A stretch of DNA of 64,000 nt from Liolophura sinensis (lineage: Eukaryota; Mollusca; Polyplacophora; Chitonida; Chitonidae), in the NCBI RefSeq assembly GCF_032854445.1, contig NC_088305.1, forward strand, positions 29,724,628 through 29,788,627, in the 5' to 3' direction. This document shows, one piece after another, positions 11,291-23,234 of this stretch. The stretch's first letter is position 1. Each line of letters begins with the position of its first letter. The translations under genes and the position numbers were made by a program. Under the pieces are notes generated by a model. The model was not told the DNA's origin and ran no database searches. It saw only the letters and a program-made list of their open reading frames with translations.

Positions 11291-11299
11291 CAGGCGTGC

Positions 11300-11810
11300 T
11301 TGATTTTGCGCTGCTCGGCCCGAGTGCCGGGATTACCCGATTATCCTATACCAACTCCAATGGATAGATAACCACACACGAATCTGGAAAATTTACAGTC
11401 AGCATTTTTGCCCCGGTTTAGATGGTTAAATAATTGGTGTATACATTTGTATCACAAGGATAACCCAACAAGTACTCAGTCGTCCTTAGTATTGCCTATC
11501 ATCCTCATTCATTGTGGTCCAGGTTTGCTATTTCTGCTGGAAAGGTTATTCTCGTAGATTCCCGTCTGTATCACGTGATCTGTCTGGTGAACAGTTTGGT
11601 TGCGGAAAAATTCGACGACTCAGAACGATTATGTAAGCAAGCTCTGATTGGCCTATGAGGTTCTGCACGTGAGGTCAGCTGCATTTGAGACCAGGAAAGC
11701 GTCTTGACGTAAGTTATGCTAAGGGTCGCGTATGTTACTACGTTTTAAACTTTTACATAAACGGTTAGAATGTAACCATAACTGAGATAAATTGACAAGA
11801 GGTCGGTTTT
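11300..11810. other. Non-coding stretch, no clear feature
   Basis: Apparently unique DNA. Nothing interpretable was seen. Confidence 0.3.
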
Positions 11811-11813
11811 AAT

Positions 11814-11872
11814 AGGTTGCATGTGACCATTCACGACCTATCACACTGTCGTAGCTGCTCTCTATACTATAG
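11814..11872 (-). repeat. Dispersed repeat F fragment (minus)
   Basis: GTTGCATGTGACCATTCACG, then CTATCACACTGTCGTAGC and TCTCTATACTATA form the complement of the repeat F head. Confidence 0.45.
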
Positions 11873-12454
11873 TCGTTTGTGTGAAATTTTAAATCAACGA
11901 CTCGTGAAAGGATGCCTGTACTTGCTGAAAAGCTTGAGAGTAAAGTGGATGTGTTGATGCACAAACGCATCACAAATGAGTGCCGAGATATTAGACTTGT
12001 TTGTGGCATGTAATTTGAATCAGTCAGAAAAACCTGTCGTATAAATGGGAATTTGCATTGAAATAAGCGAAAAGGTTGTTGAGTAAGCACAAATCAAATA
12101 AATAAGTAAGTAAATAAATAGAAAGTAGGATCAAGATTTTGACATACATCTACCACTGCACTTAACTCCGACAGTGTACTATATACCAACCTTCAACTCC
12201 TTCTGTTACTTCTGTCCCGTCTGTTGATTGCGAAATGATAAAAACATGTTACCCTGTCCCCTTGTGACCAAATCTGGTATTATTTATTGAACAGTATTCC
12301 CGCGTTGATACATAGACCTGATGTTACATCTCTTTATCTTTGCTATCCTCCCACCTCGTTCCCACGATTCTCCGATCCCGAAGGGTCCCAAGATCGTCAG
12401 TTGCCGTGGGGAATGAGATCAACGATGCTCATCTCCTACGTGGTTTGCCCAAAT

Positions 12455-12605
12455 TAGAATTCTGTCCTGTTTTCGTATTTAATATACTTAGTTCATTGGT
12501 GGTTCGTCTTATACGTCGTTTTGGGGGTTGGACTTGCGGTTATTGACCTGGAGCGTTTTTATTGGTTAACGTCTGGTATATGAATGTATGTTTCGACGCA
12601 CAGAC
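12455..12605 (+). repeat. Dispersed repeat E, partial copy
   Basis: It matches the right half of repeat E: AATATACTTAGTTCATTGGT, TACGTCGTTTTGGGGGTTGG, GGTTATTGACCTGGA and TGGTATATGAATG. A shorter, more diverged copy than those at 8310 and 50185. Confidence 0.5.
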
Positions 12606-12894
12606 TCAAAGTGCTATCTATCAACTATTTCAACCTACTACTGAGAACGAACCAAGGTATGAGAAACCTTTCCCGAATAAAGCTCATGCAAAGCAAGCTT
12701 AAATTCTGTGTATCTAAGCTTTTTGTTGGAAAATGGTAACTTATCATAAGAGAACAAAGTCCACTCCGGCATGGATCTGAGTGGCTATTGCGCGGGGATA
12801 AAGCACTTCACTTTAAATTTTTTAAAAAAATCTTTTTCTAAAATTTGGTTGATATGCTTATAGCTAGCATTTCTTTGTTCAGACTTTAAACTTC

Positions 12895-13440
12895 GTTTGT
12901 TCAGGCTTTAACGTAATTTTGTTTTCGTTTTCCCGTGCTTAGGTTTTAACGTTGCTTTGGTTAAGATTTCGTTCCCTTGCATGAGGTTTAGTTGCTTTGG
13001 TTAAGGTTCCCTTCCCTTGAATGAGATTTAACGTTGCCTTGGTTAAGGCTTCCTTCCCTTGCTGGATTTTAACGTTGTTTTGGTTAAGGCTTCCTTCCCT
13101 TGCTGGGTTTTAACGTTGCTTCAGTTAAGGCTTCCTTCCCTTGCTGGGTTTTAACGTTGTTTTGGTTAAGGCTTCCTTCCCTTGCTGGATTTTAACGTTG
13201 TTTTGGTTAAGGCTTCCTTCCCTTGCTGGGTTTTAACGTTGCTTCAGTTAAGGCTTCCTTCCCTTGCTGGGTTTTAACGTTGTTTTGGTTAAGGCTTCCT
13301 TCCCTTGCTGGATTTTAACGTTGTTTTGGTTAAGGCTTCCTTCCCTTGCTGGGTTTTAACGTTGCTTCGGTTAAGGCTTCCTTCCCTTGCTGGGTTTTAA
13401 CGTTGTTTTGGTTAAGGCTTCCTTCCCTGGCTTGGGGTTT
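12895..13440. repeat. 41-bp minisatellite with three-unit higher-order pattern
   Basis: Units carry GGCTTCCTTCCCTTGCTG followed by GGTTTTAACGTTG or GATTTTAACGTTG and a variable end. From about 13060 the variants run in a fixed order: GATTTT with GTTTTGG, then GGTTTT with GCTTCAG/CGG, then GGTTTT with GTTTTGG. This order repeats about three times, giving a 123-bp super-unit. Units before 13040 are shorter or degenerate (TTCCCTTGCATGAGG-type). It was probably amplified in blocks of three. Confidence 0.9.
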
Positions 13441-15215
13441 AAAATCCTAACTTTAGATTATTACCGAACGGGAAAAGCATCAAAATTTGCTTTGCGTGTA
13501 AGGTAGGTTTTATGCACCACGTTAATGACGTTTGTCGCCAGTGACGTCACACCCACTTTACGTTGTCCCTAAGGTATGTTTCTACGTCAGGTCTAAAAGT
13601 CTAAAAAAAAAAGAAGTCAGTTAAAGTATTTTCTGACATAGCTTCCAATAATCATTTTCCTGAGGGCTTATGTCTTTTTCACGTAGATTTTGCTCCTTAC
13701 GATACCATAATAAAGGACAGTTCATAAAACTGCGGAGTCTTCTATGTTTCCACTTTAACCTATCTCGCTTTGCAGGAAAACATCAATGGTGTTGTACGCT
13801 ACCCTGTCATGTTACACGGTAAACTGTCTCGTTTCACACGATGTTTCGCCTTGTATTACCCGCTACCCAGACTCGTTTTGCACGCTTCCATATCTGGTGA
13901 TTCACTCTATCTTGTATCGTAAACCCTTAAGAAACGCAGCACAGAGAAAAGTATGTCTGGAGACTCTCACATAATAATAAAGGTCGCTCAGCCTAAATAT
14001 AAACACTAGCTGAACTTCTCAGAAACGCATTTTCACTGCACGAGCACAATGACAAATCTTATCTTCACATGCTTAGAATATTTGAAACCCGATCATCATT
14101 TTAGAAGTTGTATTCTGCGTCTCTGATGTTTATTGCGCCAACGTTTGATGTCAAAGATCTACCTGATCTGTCTGTCGACTCGTCCCTTCAGGCGATCGAA
14201 TACATGCAATATTAACTGGCAATTTCAACATCATGTAAATCTGTCGCCACACAAAACACTCAAGTCAACTGATATACGCAGATATACCAAAGCATTATGA
14301 TGCAGACATATTAATACTGCTCGCCAAAATAACTTTTACATTTTGCTTTAGGGCGAATTTTGGACATAGTACAAACATACACAAACAGCGATACAACGCA
14401 GTGGCATGTTTCTCTCCATTTATGTACCTCTACTAATATTCAGTAATGAAATCCGTCGAGGAGTACAACGCCATCTGTCTTTTGGGCTTTAGCTTCTCAC
14501 CCATGATATTAAGTCGAAATACACCTTGTCTCGTCTAATCTGCTAGAATGAGGCACCTCCGGTGGGCGATAGGTAACCTGGGAACAGCTCTCAAGTCCGG
14601 ACGTTGCCAGTGACAGAAATGGGGGAACTAAACGACCTTCTTATCCTCAAATCGCGTGACAAGTATGCCTAACGGCGCCAGCATACGGCTGTAACCATGC
14701 CTAATCAGACAAAACCGACCGTCTCGTTCACGTCACTGTCCACAAGCCCGCAAGAAATACGTTTGCTTTTTTTTTAAATATTTAATGCCTGGTCATCTAT
14801 CCTGTCGGCAATTTCCGTGAATCAGAGCGAGGCGCCGATTTTTCCCGAGGTGGCAGTGAGGGTGGACAGGTAATAACTGTGACGATAAGCGGTTTCCAGA
14901 ACCATTCTCATCCCTTATGCTGTTGTCATCCCGTCTGACAATGAAGCATCGTCTTCGTCTGACCTTACTCTAGGTCAGCACAAATCTAATCGAACAAGGA
15001 TTCATTTCCGGCTCTGGTCGCCCCAAGTAGCAGGTTTACAGGATTGTTTGACTGATAACTTTTCCAATCCGCCAAAACATAGAAGGCCTGCCAGATTAAA
15101 TCGGGCTGTTTTCATTGTTTTGAAAAACCATCTGATAATCAAACCGGTGGAAGATTCCTGAAGCAGTGGCTGATAAAGCAATATTCATTATTTAGCATTG
15201 CCTAGCTACCAAACT
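13440..15215. other. Unique-looking non-coding stretch
   Basis: No recognised exon, RNA gene or repeat. The 14500-14960 part is somewhat more GC-rich and complex than average and could hold regulatory DNA or an untranslated exon; no direct evidence. Confidence 0.3.
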
Positions 15216-15217
15216 CT

Positions 15218-15535
15218 ACTGCATGGAGAGTATAACCAGACGACGGCAGTATGGTCGTTAGTTGGCAAATAGTCACACGTAACCGCTGAAATCCGGTTGC
15301 TTGTCTTTTATACCAGTTAGGGTTTTAGTCTATCTGTTCATGTAAATGCTCAAGCCATGGTGCTAGAGGACGTGCCAGTTCCTTAAGAATTTACATGAAC
15401 AGTTAGACTAAAACCCTAACTGGTATAAAAGACAAGCAACCGGATTTCAGAATTAGGAAACATGCGGTGATTTAAATAACAGTTTATTAGATGTCACCGG
15501 TGTAGAATTATTCAAAATTCTGTGCTGCAATCATT
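15218..15535 (+). repeat. Dispersed repeat F copy interrupted by an inverted duplication
   Basis: The left part (ATGGAGAGTATAACCAGACG, GTCACACGTAACCGCTGAAA, GGGTTTTAGTCTATCTGTTC) and the right part (CAGTTTATTAGATGTCACCG, AATTATTCAAAATTCTGTG) both match repeat F in + orientation. Between them a 60-bp inverted copy of the left-part sequence is inserted; see the hairpin entry. Confidence 0.7.
15288..15448. repeat. Near-perfect inverted repeat, 60-bp arms, 41-bp loop
   Basis: Arm 1 (15288-15347) and arm 2 (15389-15448) are complementary at 59 of 60 positions (only ..TAT.. vs ..TAA.. in the GTCTA-TCTG segment). The loop 15348-15388 begins GCTCAAGCCATGG. Arm 1 belongs to repeat F and arm 2 is a secondary inverted copy. 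A transcript would fold into a long stem resembling a small-RNA precursor, but such stems also arise as replication artefacts. Confidence 0.95.
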
Positions 15536-15539
15536 AGTA

Positions 15540-17070
15540 AAGTAGAGATTATATTCTTTTGGTTGCTACAATAAAACGAATCAACGCGAATGAATTGATT
15601 TGTGTGTCATTTAATGACGACTGGACGATTAGATTATTTCCTCTCAATGTGATCACAGGAAAATGCGCTACTGATTAAAAGATGACTTCTCTATCACATT
15701 TCCTACTGCTGTATCACCCGTTTTAGTTTATTAGCGATCAACAACTCCGTTTTCGATTGCCAAAAAATTAATGCTCTAAACTAAGTGGTTATCACTTTCA
15801 TAATTTGTGTCTTCCTCAATATCAGGCGTAGCGATGGCTTGCTCACTTCACCCAATAGCGATTTCAGACCTTGTTTTGGAAAAATTCCGACCGGCGGCTG
15901 GTATAAACCCATCTGCCATACATGTATCGATAACCAGATATTGAGGGAGTCGAAGAACGAGTTTATTGCCAGTGACTTATTTATTTCAGAGAGTGTGTAG
16001 GGCACTTAGAGTTATCTCCCTTAGACATTGTCCCTTATCTGACTGAAGGAATGGGGAACATTGTTCGCCTAAACAAGTTTGTTCCAAGCTGTGTAAAAAA
16101 GGCTCAGACTGCAGTGCGTGTGAACTATCTCTTTGCTTTATGAACACAAATATACAGAAATAGTGAGGTATTTAAAAAAAGAACAAAAGAGTACAGCGCT
16201 TGAGCAGACTTCTTTTCTAGGTGGACAATGTAAATTCCCAAATTACAGGTTGTTTACGTCACACTGCTTTACCGGATTTCACTTCAGACCAATGCCCTTT
16301 TGTACCATTTAATTCAAACCTTTAAACAAAGTGGAAGAGTACATAAATGTACAAGGGAGGAAGAGTCCTGTTGCTAAAGGCTTTGAATAAGAAAGACAAA
16401 ACTAATGAATGGCGAAGAATTTAAATAGGAATGAAAAGTACTCTGTGTGCATTGAGTGTATTTTGTGTACTGTGTCTGGTGTTTTCCTCTTTCCTCTTCA
16501 CTCCGCATTAATTTAAGTTAATAATCGAACTTTGTGTACTGAACTGAAATGAACTGTCAGAGTTCCACTGACACGAATTTCGTTTTCCGTTTGTCTTCCG
16601 TTTTACAGAGAATCAAAATATTCAACCAGGGAAAAAAATAAGGAGTTATCTTAGACTTGACTATTTATCTGAATTGCCACTATTTGGAATCTGGTTAAAA
16701 TCTGCTTGAACAAACATTTTAAAAACTATCATTATTTGGTTTTAGTGTTGGAGCTTTGATCTTGTTTTGAGTTAAAGACAGATGTAGTAATCCAAAACAT
16801 TTTAATATGAATATCTACATTTTAAGTTATATTATTAATATCTTGCAGTTAAAGTGCTTAATATTGTTGTCAATGCCGGAGACTATTGTACTTCATAGAT
16901 TTCATATCCATTACATTTTAAAACAAATCATTTCTGTTTGTATTATGGATATTGTAATCACTATAAATGCCGTATTTTCTTGTGTTAATCTTAACTGATC
17001 TTGCAAAAATGCATGTTTGAATCTATACACAATGCAAAGCTCAAAGTTTTGTTAATCTTATTAAGTCTTA
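15540..17070. other. AT-rich non-coding stretch, no clear feature
   Basis: No domain-bearing frame or repeat match recognised. The frames at 15785-16005 are open on both strands and have no recognisable motif. Confidence 0.3.
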
Positions 17071-17076
17071 AATTTA

Positions 17077-17205
17077 TCTATTGATTTATTTGATTAGTGT
17101 AGGCCGTACTCAGTAATATTTCATTTACACAACGGCGGCCAGCATTATGGTGGAAGGACACTGGAAAGAATCCACGATCATCCCCGGGCTGCTAAGTTTT
17201 AAATG
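17077..17205 (-). mobile_element. SINE-A 3' relic
   Basis: In the + reading: TTATTTGATTAGTGTAGGCC, GTACTCAGTAATATTTCATT, ACAACGGCGGCCAGCATTAT, then TGGTGGAAGGAC and a degraded CCACGATCATCC. This is the reversed tail and body of SINE-A without its head. Confidence 0.65.
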
Positions 17206-17219
17206 AAGACGTATTGAAG

Positions 17220-18115
17220 AAAACAAACACCACAACATAAATACTCTCTACCGTAAAGCGTGTTTGCAGACCGTGGATTAGTGCGATATCAAATTCACTT
17301 AACATAAAACAGTATGATTATTATTGACATTCTATTATCAAACAGCAGTTGCGCTAGTGTTCCTCTCAGAAAAACTGTTTACAGAGTTTTCGTTAAATAT
17401 AGCGAGAAAGATCATATATGCACCTGAGCGATATCCTATTGACTTCCGGAAAACACTGTTAATTTCCACAGCGGATATCCTTACGCTTTATACTGGGCAC
17501 CTCGCCACAAGCATGCTTCCTGTAGGACAATACTTTACCTTTAATTCAACACCTGCTCCGGCGACTCCATTGATGTTTCATCGTCTTTGGACTTCTTTTG
17601 TGCCAATAAAAGCTTTACTTTCCCCGCCAGCTTGATTAAGATATTTTTAATGGACATCGATCTGCAGCCACCCATGTACACTGTTAAAGCTCTCAAGACA
17701 ATATATAGATGAAAAGTATGAACGCATAAACACACGTCGAAAATGACCTTTTTCATCGATTAAGAATCGAAGAATCGACTAGTTTACAGTTAATTATCCG
17801 ATATGGCCCCCTTTTATTCAAACACTGACCTTGTTTTCTTTATCAGAAGGAAAATCGATCACTGTGTCCTCTTCAAATATCCAGTAATGCGCATATCTTG
17901 CCTGTTGTACTCTTTGATGTGACAGAATATCAAACATGAAGCTTTTCTTTTCTTAGATCAGCTGTGGTGAAGCAATGCCGTAGTACATTTCTCGTTCTTG
18001 TTTCAGCTGCAGCAGAACAACCATGGGTCGAGAGTGGACGATACATACAGCCATGACTGTCCAATATTATCGTAAATAAAATATATCACATTATGTTTAA
18101 AATTCCAGGCAAACG
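17220..18115. other. Non-coding stretch, no clear feature
   Basis: The 103-codon frame at 17324 (+) has no signal peptide, domain or conserved motif I can name. Treated as chance. Confidence 0.3.
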
Positions 18116-18124
18116 AATAAACAA

Positions 18125-18300
18125 AGGAAATAAAAGAGAGCGGACCGTGGATAGAGGCCGTTGACTTTCTATCGCTGGAACATAGGGGACACTGGTTCAA
18201 ACCCGGCCTTGGACAGCGTATTTGTAGATTACTCTGCTCTCATCAGTTGTGGGAGCTGTGACAGTCTGCCCTCCACGACGCTCGAGAGACCCTTTGCACA
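18125..18300 (+). mobile_element. SINE-D, head and 5' body
   Basis: A tRNA-like head includes a B-box match (GGTTCAAACCC near 18194) and is followed by CGGCCTTGGACAGCGTATTT and GTAGATTACTCTGCT. The complement of 37160-37275 has the same order (GGTTCAAAACTGGCCTTGGA, then CAGGGAATTTGTAGATTC). The tail is not found here, so the copy is truncated. Confidence 0.5.
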
Positions 18301-19995
18301 ATCTAACATTCGCTGAAGACAAGTTATCATACACGTATATGGTGTGCTTATCTTTACCTCACATGTTGGAAAGCTCGTCAGTGACATTCCGGTTTCCTTA
18401 CATCATAAACTGACCACGATCATATTCATTCATTGAACGATCGATTTATTTGTTCATTTATTTGTACCTCCATTCGTTCATAAATTCGTACATTAATAAA
18501 TTCGTTCAATGTTGTATTCGTGTAACCATTCATTTTGGAACCCACCAATCCCACTCACTACCAGTTACCTGTTAAACTATAGGTGTCTCGCCGAATCACC
18601 TTCTCGCTTAAATTAACAAGTTTTTTTGTTTGCCATTTTTCTAAAACTGAATGAACATATTGTTTTAATACTTAAATTCGACATTTTCCCGGTGTTGAAC
18701 CATACTCCCACACACATTCGTTGAACAAAACAAAAACAGCCTTGCAGGCAGTAACTTACAAAGTTCTTATTGCCTTTAACGACGCCCCCACCCCCACCCC
18801 ACCAACTCGCTTCTTCATTTCCTATACTCCTCCCACAACCTATTCCCTCAACCCTCGTCCAACTTTTGCCACTAGTGACGTGAAAATTGACCGCTGTGCG
18901 CAAACACTGATTGTATCGCCTGGAAAATGGCCGCCGTGGGTTCAAAAGAAAGTGCCCGGATTAAGATAATGAGCGTCTCAGTGACGGTGAGAATTGATAG
19001 CGGTTGTTTGAGAGCCAGGCTGGGTCGATCAGCCAGGATGATTGCCTGTGACATTGGCCAGATCAGGTAATGAAACAGCGACTCTCTGCTCCCGGATGAT
19101 CGTTCGACCAGATTAGCTAGCTGAGCTAATGAATGACTACTGCAGGGCCATGTGTTGAGTGCTGCTCATTTTCGTATGGGGCATTTGACTGCTGTTTAGG
19201 ATAAAGCTATAAGGCCTACGGTCCCAAACGAAGTTGTCCGTTTATCAGTTTTTAAGCACAGCATCCCCCCGAGACAAACACACATAACTCGGTTAAACCT
19301 ACCCGGGGATGTACGAGACAAAACAAACGACACAGAAATTAGCCTTCGTGTGATACAGGTAATTTCTGCCACATACTTTTCCTGGGGACATGAGATTGAT
19401 GACTGGGTACAAATGACAAAGACTCGTCTCTGAGAATTGACGTGGATGATAATGGTCTAGTTAAATCACCCCAGGTGTTCTTGCCGCGGCCAGCAAATAG
19501 CTCTTAATTTCTGCACAGACTTAATACGCGGTGAGGCTGATTGGTCGGAATCCAGTTTGTTGCCATTCGTTATTCCATACAGTTTCAGCAATGACGGAAA
19601 TTGTTGTTGTTTTACTGCGACAAGGCAGTAACGCAACATAGCTACATACTTCAAATGAAGAGCTGCAAAAAATGAACTCATTAATTTATAGCCAACTTTG
19701 AGTATTCCTATTTAGAGGTGACTTTGTGTTTGGCAAAAACATAAATTTCTAGGGAAATGTCAATAGAAAATGGCGAAATCAGGAAACCTTAATCGCCTTG
19801 CTTTTTGCATTTTTTCCCTGTAATTAAAAGTTTAATAGACGGGTTTAAAAAAATAAAAGATACACAAACTTTAAAAAAACTTAAAAGCCTTATTTTCTTG
19901 GCAAATCTTTACTGATAAATGTAATGGTAATTCAAATAATTAAAACTTTGTTTTTTTGTTGTTGTTTAAATGTCAGCAGTATATTGAGCAAGGGT
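18300..19995. other. Unique-looking non-coding stretch
   Basis: It contains a C-rich tract at about 18784-18805. Between 18850 and 19180 the DNA is complex, with palindrome-like TTAGCTAGCTGAGCTAA at 19112-19128. No exon is supported. Confidence 0.3.
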
Positions 19996-19999
19996 ACAG

Positions 20000-20300
20000 A
20001 AAAAAGGCCACACTGCCCTGAGAGTCGAAGCAAGCCGACCTTACCGGAGTAGCAACACATTGCTTTACGAAACACAAGGATGAATACGATTCTGGACGGA
20101 TTTCCATTGCCTTTTTATCTAATGCAGCTTCACTGAGACGGCTTACCGAAGAGCCATTATACTGGTACGGGTCATCCAGTCGTTGCGCTACCGCCTTAAT
20201 GTTCAACGCCAAGGAAGGGGAGTACAACGACCTCTTTTAAGGTCTTAGGTGTGACCCGACGCCAAGGAAGGTTACTACACCGTCCTCTTCAAGGTCCATA
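20000..20300 (-). mobile_element. SINE-B partial copy (minus)
   Basis: The complement contains SINE-B body strings from 41512-41877: CGTCTCAGTGAAGC, TAATGGCTC, CGCAACGACTGG and the CTTGGCGTT block. A second short copy of the 'CGCCAAGGAAGG..CTC TT.AAGGTC' block follows at about 20257-20300, so the right end is locally duplicated. The tRNA head and (CACT)n tail are missing. Confidence 0.65.
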
Positions 20301-20435
20301 GTAATGTGTCATCGTCAACCCAGCTCCTAAACCAGCAATAGATGTAGGAGTATCCATAAGAAATGTGACATCCTCAACTCAGCTCCTAAACCAGCAATAG
20401 ATGTAGGAGCATCCATAAGAAATATGTCATTTCGT
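20300..20435. repeat. ~60-bp tandem duplication
   Basis: Two adjacent copies share CAGCTCCTAAACCAGCAATA followed by GATGTAGGAG and ATCCATAAGAAAT. They lie between the SINE-B fragment and the 42-bp minisatellite. Confidence 0.8.
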
Positions 20436-20483
20436 TCATCGATCCAGTCACTCGGTAAATCATTCTTTCCGACAACGCAGTGG

Positions 20484-22078
20484 TCAGTCAATCAGGTGTA
20501 ATCATTATGTTAGTCAGTCTATCAGTCAATCAGTCAAGTGTAATCATTATGTTAGTCAGTCTATCAGTCAATCAGTCAAGTGTAATCATTATGTTCGTCA
20601 GTCTATCAGCCAATCAGTCAAGTGTAAGCATCATGTTAGTCAGTCTTTCAGCCAATCAGTCAAGTGTAATCATTATATTAGTCAGTCTATCAGTCAATCA
20701 GTCAAGTGTAATCATTATGTTAGTCAGTCTATCAGCCAATCAGTCAAGTGTAATCATTTTGTTAGTCAGTCTATCAGCCAATCAGTCAAGTGTAAGCATT
20801 ATTTTAGTCAGTCTATCAGCCAATCAGTCAAGTGTAAGCATTATTTTAGTCAGTCTATCAGATAATCTGTCAATTGTAATCATTATGTTAGTCAGTCTAT
20901 CAGCCAATCAGTCAAGGGTAATCATTATGTTAGTCCGTCTATCAGCCAATCAGTCAAGTGTTCTCATTATGTTAGTCAGTCTATCAGCTGATCAGTCAAG
21001 TGTAATCATTATGTTCGTCAGTCTATCAGTCAATCAGTCAAGTGTAAGCATTATGTTAGTCAGTCTATCAGCCAATCAGTCAAGTGTAATCATTTTGTTA
21101 GGCAGTCTATCAGCCAATCAGTCAAGTGTAAGCATTATTTTAGTCAGTCTATCAGCCAATCAGTCAAGTGTAATCATTATGTTAGTCAGTCTATCAGCCA
21201 ATCAGTCAAGGGTAATCATTATGTTAGTCCGTCTATCAGCCAATCAGTCAATTGTAATCATTATGTTAGTCAGTCTATCAGCCAATCAGTCAAGTGTAAG
21301 CATTATTTTAGGCAGTCTATCAGTCAATCAGTCAAGTGTAATCATTATGTTCGTCAGTCTATCAGCCAATCAGTCAATTGTAATCATTATGTTAGTCAGT
21401 CTATCAGCCAATCAGTCAATTGTAATGATTATGTTAGTCAGGTTATCAGCCAATCAGTCAAGTGTAATCATTATGTTAGTCAGTCTATCAGCCAATCAGT
21501 CAATTGTAATCATTATGTTAGTTAGTCTATCAGCCAATCAGTCAAGGGTAATCATTATGTTAGTCAGTCTATCAGCCAATCAGTCAAGGGTAATCATTAT
21601 GTTAGGCAGTCTATCAGCCAATCAGTCAAGTGTAATCATTATGTTAGTCAGTCTATCAGTCAATCAGTCAAGTGTAATCATTATGTTAGTCAGTCTATCA
21701 GTCAATCAGTCAAGGGTAATCACTATGTTAGTCAGTCTATCAGCCAGTCAGTCAATTGTAATCATTATGTTAGTCAGGTTATCAGCCAATTAGTCAAGTG
21801 TAAGCATTATGTTAGTCAGTCTATCAGCCAATCAGTCAAGTGTAATCATTATGTTCGTCAGTCTATCAGCCAATCAGTCAATTGTAATCATTATGTTAGT
21901 CGATCTATCAGCCAATCAGTCAAGTGTAATCATTATGTTAGTCAGTCTATCAGCCAATCAGTCAAGTGTAATCATTATGTTAGTCAGTCTATCAGCCAAT
22001 CAGTCAAGGGTAATCACTATGTTAGTCAGTCTATCAGCCAATCAGTCAAGTGTAATTATTATCATAGTCAATCACCTA
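20484..22078. repeat. 42-bp minisatellite, about 38 units
   Basis: Units carry GTAATCATTATGTTAGTCAG, then TCTATCAGCCAATCAGTCAA and a two-base end. Because 42 is a multiple of three, a 437-codon + strand frame (20480-21793) stays open, followed by a second frame of 117 codons. A single CAG-to-TAG change at about 21791 separates them. The translation is a 14-residue periodic hydrophobic peptide with no signal peptide. Variation is spread over all codon positions, as expected for non-coding satellite DNA. Confidence 0.95.
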
Positions 22079-22167
22079 TCACTTAGCCATTCTCATTCAA
22101 ATAGTAAGTTAATCAATCAATCAGCCAATCAGCCACTAAGTAATCTGTTCTCATTTCATTAGTCGGT

Positions 22168-22350
22168 CGGGGGCCTCCGTGGCTCAGTTGGTTAAAACGC
22201 TAGCTTAGTGTAATGACCCAGGAGCCTTTCACCAATGCGGTCGCTCTGAGTTCAAGTCCAGCTCATGCTGACTTCCTCTCCGGCAGTTCGTGGGAAGGTC
22301 TGACAGCAACCTGGATGGTCGTGGGTTTCCCCCGGGCTCTGCCCGGTTTC
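22168..22350 (+). mobile_element. SINE-A, 5' part with tRNA-like head
   Basis: The head begins GGCCTCCGTGGCTCAGTTGG, with B-box-like GAGTTCAAGTCC at 22248. The body follows (CAGCTCATGCTGACTTCCTC, GGATGGTCGTGGGTTTCCCC, GGGCTCTGCCCGGTTTCTCC). After about 22350 it diverges from all other SINE-A copies, and the usual tail is replaced by unrelated DNA up to about 22450. It may be a truncated or chimeric copy. Confidence 0.85.
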
Positions 22351-22449
22351 TCCAGACAATGTTGAAATCGTATAACATTCGTCGTCTGGAGCCAACTCCG
22401 TGCGACCAGTTGAATTGAGTTGAGTCGCGTCTTAAGCGCTGGTGCATGT

Positions 22450-23230
22450 TAATGGGTTAAACAGCCAATCTATGAGACAACTGTTCTGGCCATTGGCATA
22501 TGAACTGATGTGCACATGTTAAAGTGGGTGGTCATTTAGCCGTCTGTTTGGTGGAGGCATTAGTCGGAACAGACCTTAATATGGCAGTTTTATGCCATAT
22601 TTCACTTCAGATTTACGGATATTTCACAGACAGATATCCACAAGGAGGAGAAGATGTTAAAGTTATAAGAGTTTTTCCGCGGAAACTCCAGAGACGATTT
22701 TACTGCCGGAAATGAAACCATCTTCGTTAGTGTCTGTTGTTTTTGCTGTATAGATAATTGAGTGGATGTAAGAACGTCGGTTTGAAATTTTTACATTTCA
22801 TTCTTCCTCAAAGTTAAAATTAACATGGTTTTAAAGAAAGAGGCAAATAATACGGCTAGGCCGCAACTATTGGTGATTCATTACTGGAATGAACGCCAAG
22901 AATCGCGGAGCGGAATTACACTTTCTTACGCGTATTATCACATTGTCGTGGCTGTTTTTGTTTAGTGATTAACATTTGTATCGCACTTGTTGGCGGCGTA
23001 CACAAGTGTAATCATCAGCGTCATGCAGAATAGTGTACGCTTGGAAAAGCGCAAAGTGTGCTCAAATGACATTCCTCAAACGCAGCTATTAAGTATTTGT
23101 GTAAGGCTATTTAGCAAGACTTGTGGATAAGTCGCGATACCTCCCAAAATATCACACTCACTGGAGAAACTGAATTGGACAAGACATGGACAGCGCTGTT
23201 CACTTTTCTTTCACATTATCACTTTGATGT
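22450..23230. other. Non-coding stretch, no clear feature
   Basis: Apparently unique DNA. The 63-codon frame at 22524 has no recognisable motif. Confidence 0.3.
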
Positions 23231-23234
23231 CAGA

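Noticed and set aside
20480-21793. 437-codon frame as a repetitive membrane or structural protein
   Set aside because: It is entirely 42-bp minisatellite with no signal peptide, flanking exon or codon-position bias visible; it stays open because the unit length is a multiple of three.
20484-22078. CRISPR-like array
   Set aside because: Units are contiguous with no unique spacers, and the DNA is eukaryotic.
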